From the NCBI GenBank assembly GCA_050694275.1, contig JBOGXF010000003.1:1-14452 (forward strand): a stretch of 14,452 nt of DNA. The letters run 5' to 3'. The position numbers and the translations under genes were made by a program. This DNA is from JBOGXF01 sp050694275 (GTDB taxonomy: Bacteria; Actinomycetota; CADDZG01; WHSQ01). Positions within the stretch are counted from its first letter, which is position 1; the number at the start of each line of letters is the position of its first letter. The notes under the pieces are model-generated. The model did no database searches, had not been told where the DNA came from, and saw only the letters and a list, made by a program, of their open reading frames with translations. This document shows, piece by piece, positions 12,939-14,452 of this stretch.

Positions 12939-13549
12939 CTATCGCGATTGCGGCCGAGCAACCTCCACGCGGTCGGCAGCAGCCCGGCCGCGAGCAGGAG
13001 CTTGATGACGTCGCCGACGATGAACGGATAGAGGCCGAAGTCGAGTGCGTCCGGGTCGCCGCCGACTACTCCGGTGATCGGGATGTCGAGGGCCTGCGCG
13101 AGCCACACGACGCCGACGGTGAAGATGATGATCTCGCCGATGAGCATGGCCCCGAGCGCGCTCCCGGGACGGCGATCCCAACCTCGCTGCGCGAGCCACC
13201 CCACCACGAGCGCGGCGAGGACGAAGCCCCACAGGTAGCCTCCGGTTGCCGACGCGAAGCCGAGAAGGGCCGTACCGCTGTCTCCCTCGGCGAAGAACGG
13301 AAGCCCAATCGCGCCCCACAGAAGATAGAGGAGCATCGCGGCCGCGCCCCTCATCCAGCCGAGTGAGGTCCCGACGAGCAGCACGCCGAGCGTCTGACCG
13401 GTTATGGGCACGGGCGTGAACGGGAGCGTGATGTAGACCTGCGCGAGCCCGGCCACGACGAGGCTTCCCCCCACCACCAGCGCGACGTCGGTGACGAAGG
13501 CGTGCTGGGCGGTGTCTCGCCGGCCGAGGGTGTGAGCAAGGGCGGTCAT
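12935..13549 (-). CDS. bioY: Biotin transporter substrate-binding protein BioY
   Basis: A 204-residue protein of about six helices, the S component of an energy-coupling factor (ECF) transporter that binds biotin in the membrane. Family features are VPITGQTLGVLLVG (47-60), AIGLPFFAEGDSG (80-92), ATGGYLWGF (101-109) and the GD180-VIK183 motif near the last helix. No bioM/bioN energising genes are in the window, so it either works with a shared ECF module encoded elsewhere or alone, as reported for some BioY proteins. The ATG at 13549 has an AGGAGG five bases upstream; an ATG nine codons further upstream would lie before this ribosome-binding site and is rejected. A TATGTT (13599-13594) is a possible -10. 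Confidence 0.93.
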   Translation of the reverse strand: MTALAHTLGRRDTAQHAFVTDVALVVGGSLVVAGLAQVYITLPFTPVPITGQTLGVLLVGTSLGWMRGAAAMLLYLLWGAIGLPFFAEGDSGTALLGFASATGGYLWGFVLAALVVGWLAQRGWDRRPGSALGAMLIGEIIIFTVGVVWLAQALDIPITGVVGGDPDALDFGLYPFIVGDVIKLLLAAGLLPTAWRLLGRNRDS

Positions 13550-13593
13550 GCGGTCCTCCTCGATCGATGGGAGCAAAGCGGCTCGGGTACGAG

Positions 13594-13599
13594 AACATA
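13594..13599 (-). promoter_or_regulatory. Putative -10 box (TATGTT) of bioY
   Basis: TATGTT on the minus strand would give a leader of about 40 bases containing the GAGGAGG ribosome-binding site of bioY. No -35 box and no biotin-regulator palindrome were recognised. Confidence 0.3.
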
Positions 13600-13659
13600 A
13601 ACGAACGCCCGGAAGATCGACGGGTTGCTGGACGTTATCCTGCGTTGAGCCCCTCTTTC

Positions 13660-13731
13660 GGCGGCGTGGCCGAGTGGTTTAGGCAAGGGACTGCAAATCC
13701 CTGCACAGCGGTTCGATTCCGCTCGCCGCCT
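13660..13731 (+). tRNA. tRNA-Cys (anticodon GCA)
   Basis: A complete cloverleaf of 72 bases. The acceptor arms GGCGGCG (13660-13666) and CGCCGCC (13724-13730) pair fully. The anticodon stem AGGGA/TCCCT encloses loop CTGCAAA with anticodon GCA at 13693-13695, and the T loop is GTTCGATTC. The discriminator base is T, as expected for cysteine tRNA. CCA is not encoded. A possible -10, TATCCT at 13636-13641, lies upstream. Confidence 0.96.
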
Positions 13732-13733
13732 CG

Positions 13734-14363
13734 ATGGGATCGACTTTCACCAGGGGGATCAGCCTCCACGCCCGCATCTACGACGTCGTGTGCGGGTGGG
13801 AGGAGCGACGCGGCCTCCTGGCGTGGCGCAAGGTGCTGGTCGGGGATCTCCTCGGCGACGTGGTCGAGATCGGGGCCGGGACCGGACGCAACTTCCGCCA
13901 CTACCCGAAGGATGCGCGCGTCATCGCGTCCGACTACGACCCCGTGATGCTGGAGAGGGCGGTCGAACGGGCCGACCGGGCCGAGGCCTCCGTGTCGCTG
14001 CTGCTCGCCGACGCGATGGCGCTGCCGTTTCGAGACGACAGCGTCGAGACGCTCGTGATCGGCCTCGTGCTGTGCTCGGTCCCGGACCCGGTGCGGGTCG
14101 TAGACGAGGCGAAGAGGGTGCTCCGGCCCGGGGGCCGGATGCGCTTTCTCGAGCACGTGCGGGACGAAGACGGAAGCCTGCGGGCGCGGGTCCAGGACGC
14201 GGTCAATCCTGCGTGGCGGGCCGTCTCCGGCGGGTGCAACGCGAACCGCCGGACGCTCGACACGGTCACCGCCGCCGGCTTCGAGGTGCGCGAGGTCAGC
14301 CGGTTCAAGCTCGGCCTGCCGCACATCGCCCCGCACGTCTGTGCGGAGGCCGTGCTCCGGTAG
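13734..14363 (+). CDS. Class I SAM-dependent methyltransferase
   Basis: A 209-residue Rossmann-fold methyltransferase of the Methyltransf_11 type. Motif I is VVEIGAGTGRN (43-53, SAM binding), the acidic residue after strand 2 is D67 (ASDYDP), a motif ADAMALPF lies at 92-99, and RVLRPGGRMRFLEH (128-141) is the post-motif III region. The substrate is unknown; UbiE/menaquinone-type and small-molecule enzymes share this layout, and no quinone-specific signature was recognised. The ATG at 13734 is two bases after the end of tRNA-Cys, and no ribosome-binding site can fit between them. The gene ends 16 bases before tRNA-Val, so it is probably on one transcript with both tRNAs. Confidence 0.9.
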   Translation: MGSTFTRGISLHARIYDVVCGWEERRGLLAWRKVLVGDLLGDVVEIGAGTGRNFRHYPKDARVIASDYDPVMLERAVERADRAEASVSLLLADAMALPFRDDSVETLVIGLVLCSVPDPVRVVDEAKRVLRPGGRMRFLEHVRDEDGSLRARVQDAVNPAWRAVSGGCNANRRTLDTVTAAGFEVREVSRFKLGLPHIAPHVCAEAVLR

Positions 14364-14379
14364 GATCGCGAAGCTGCTC

Positions 14380-14451
14380 GGGGCGTTAGCTCAGCGGGAG
14401 AGCGCTTGCTCGACAAGCAAGAGGTCACTGGTTCAATCCCAGTACGCCCCA
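14380..14451 (+). tRNA. tRNA-Val (anticodon GAC)
   Basis: The body of the tRNA is complete. GGGGCGT (14380-14386) pairs with ACGCCCC (14444-14450) and the D arm is AGCTCAGCGGGAGAGC. The anticodon stem CTTGC/GCAAG encloses TCGACAA with anticodon GAC at 14412-14414. The T loop is GTTCAATCC and the discriminator is A. The window ends one base after it, so whether CCA is encoded cannot be seen. Confidence 0.95.
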
Positions 14452-14452
14452 C

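Noticed and set aside
1..14452. CRISPR array, prophage or complete insertion sequence
   Set aside because: No regularly spaced direct repeats, phage structural genes or paired terminal inverted repeats were seen; the two tRNA genes show no attachment-site duplication within the window.

Overview
The window is GC-rich (roughly two thirds G+C by eye), densely packed bacterial chromosome. It most likely comes from an actinobacterium (Actinomycetota), probably not one of the well-studied orders. The evidence is a three-helix Rieske subunit, a diheme cytochrome c beside a cytochrome b with a PDWY motif, a SigE-type ECF sigma factor joined to a membrane-anchored beta-propeller, frequent GTG/TTG starts and apparently leaderless start codons. 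Genus and species cannot be read from this sequence.

Layout: (1) 1-1003, plus strand: the tail of an unidentified gene, a glycine-rich two-helix membrane protein with a charged tail, and a two-CBS-domain protein, all translationally overlapping. (2) 9119-1008, minus strand: one compact respiratory operon in transcription order coxB (CuA subunit fused to cytochrome c), coxA, coxC, a three-helix membrane protein, ctaG, qcrC, qcrA, qcrB and a small DUF1508-like protein. Nearly every junction is an overlap or abuts, so it should be read as one unit. It encodes a quinol:cytochrome c reductase and a caa3-type terminal oxidase, the last two steps of aerobic respiration, plus a CuB assembly factor. 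No quinol oxidase and no heme A synthase genes (ctaA/ctaB) lie in the window. (3) 9260-10177, plus strand: a divergent BNR/sialidase-like beta-propeller. (4) 10258-12197, plus strand: an ECF sigma factor and a membrane-anchored propeller that is probably its regulator, behind an apparent ECF-type promoter placed for leaderless translation. (5) 12198-12434: a short region with a G-rich tract that, on the minus strand, encodes a 36-residue proline-alternating peptide. (6) 12405-13549: a nucleotidyltransferase-fold protein converging with bioY (biotin transporter S component). (7) 13660-14451: tRNA-Cys, a SAM methyltransferase starting two bases after it, and tRNA-Val.

The most notable observation is in coxA. 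The active-site histidines and cross-linking tyrosine are intact. However, the glutamate normally found in the HPEVY motif is Leu (L256), and the K-channel lysine is Gln (Q332). The proton routes may therefore differ from the textbook A1 and A2 oxidases. The same operon carries both a diheme QcrC and a cytochrome c fused to CoxB, so the electron path from bc complex to oxidase may be entirely membrane-tethered. The remaining leads are the proline-rich mini-gene and the tRNA-methyltransferase-tRNA arrangement.
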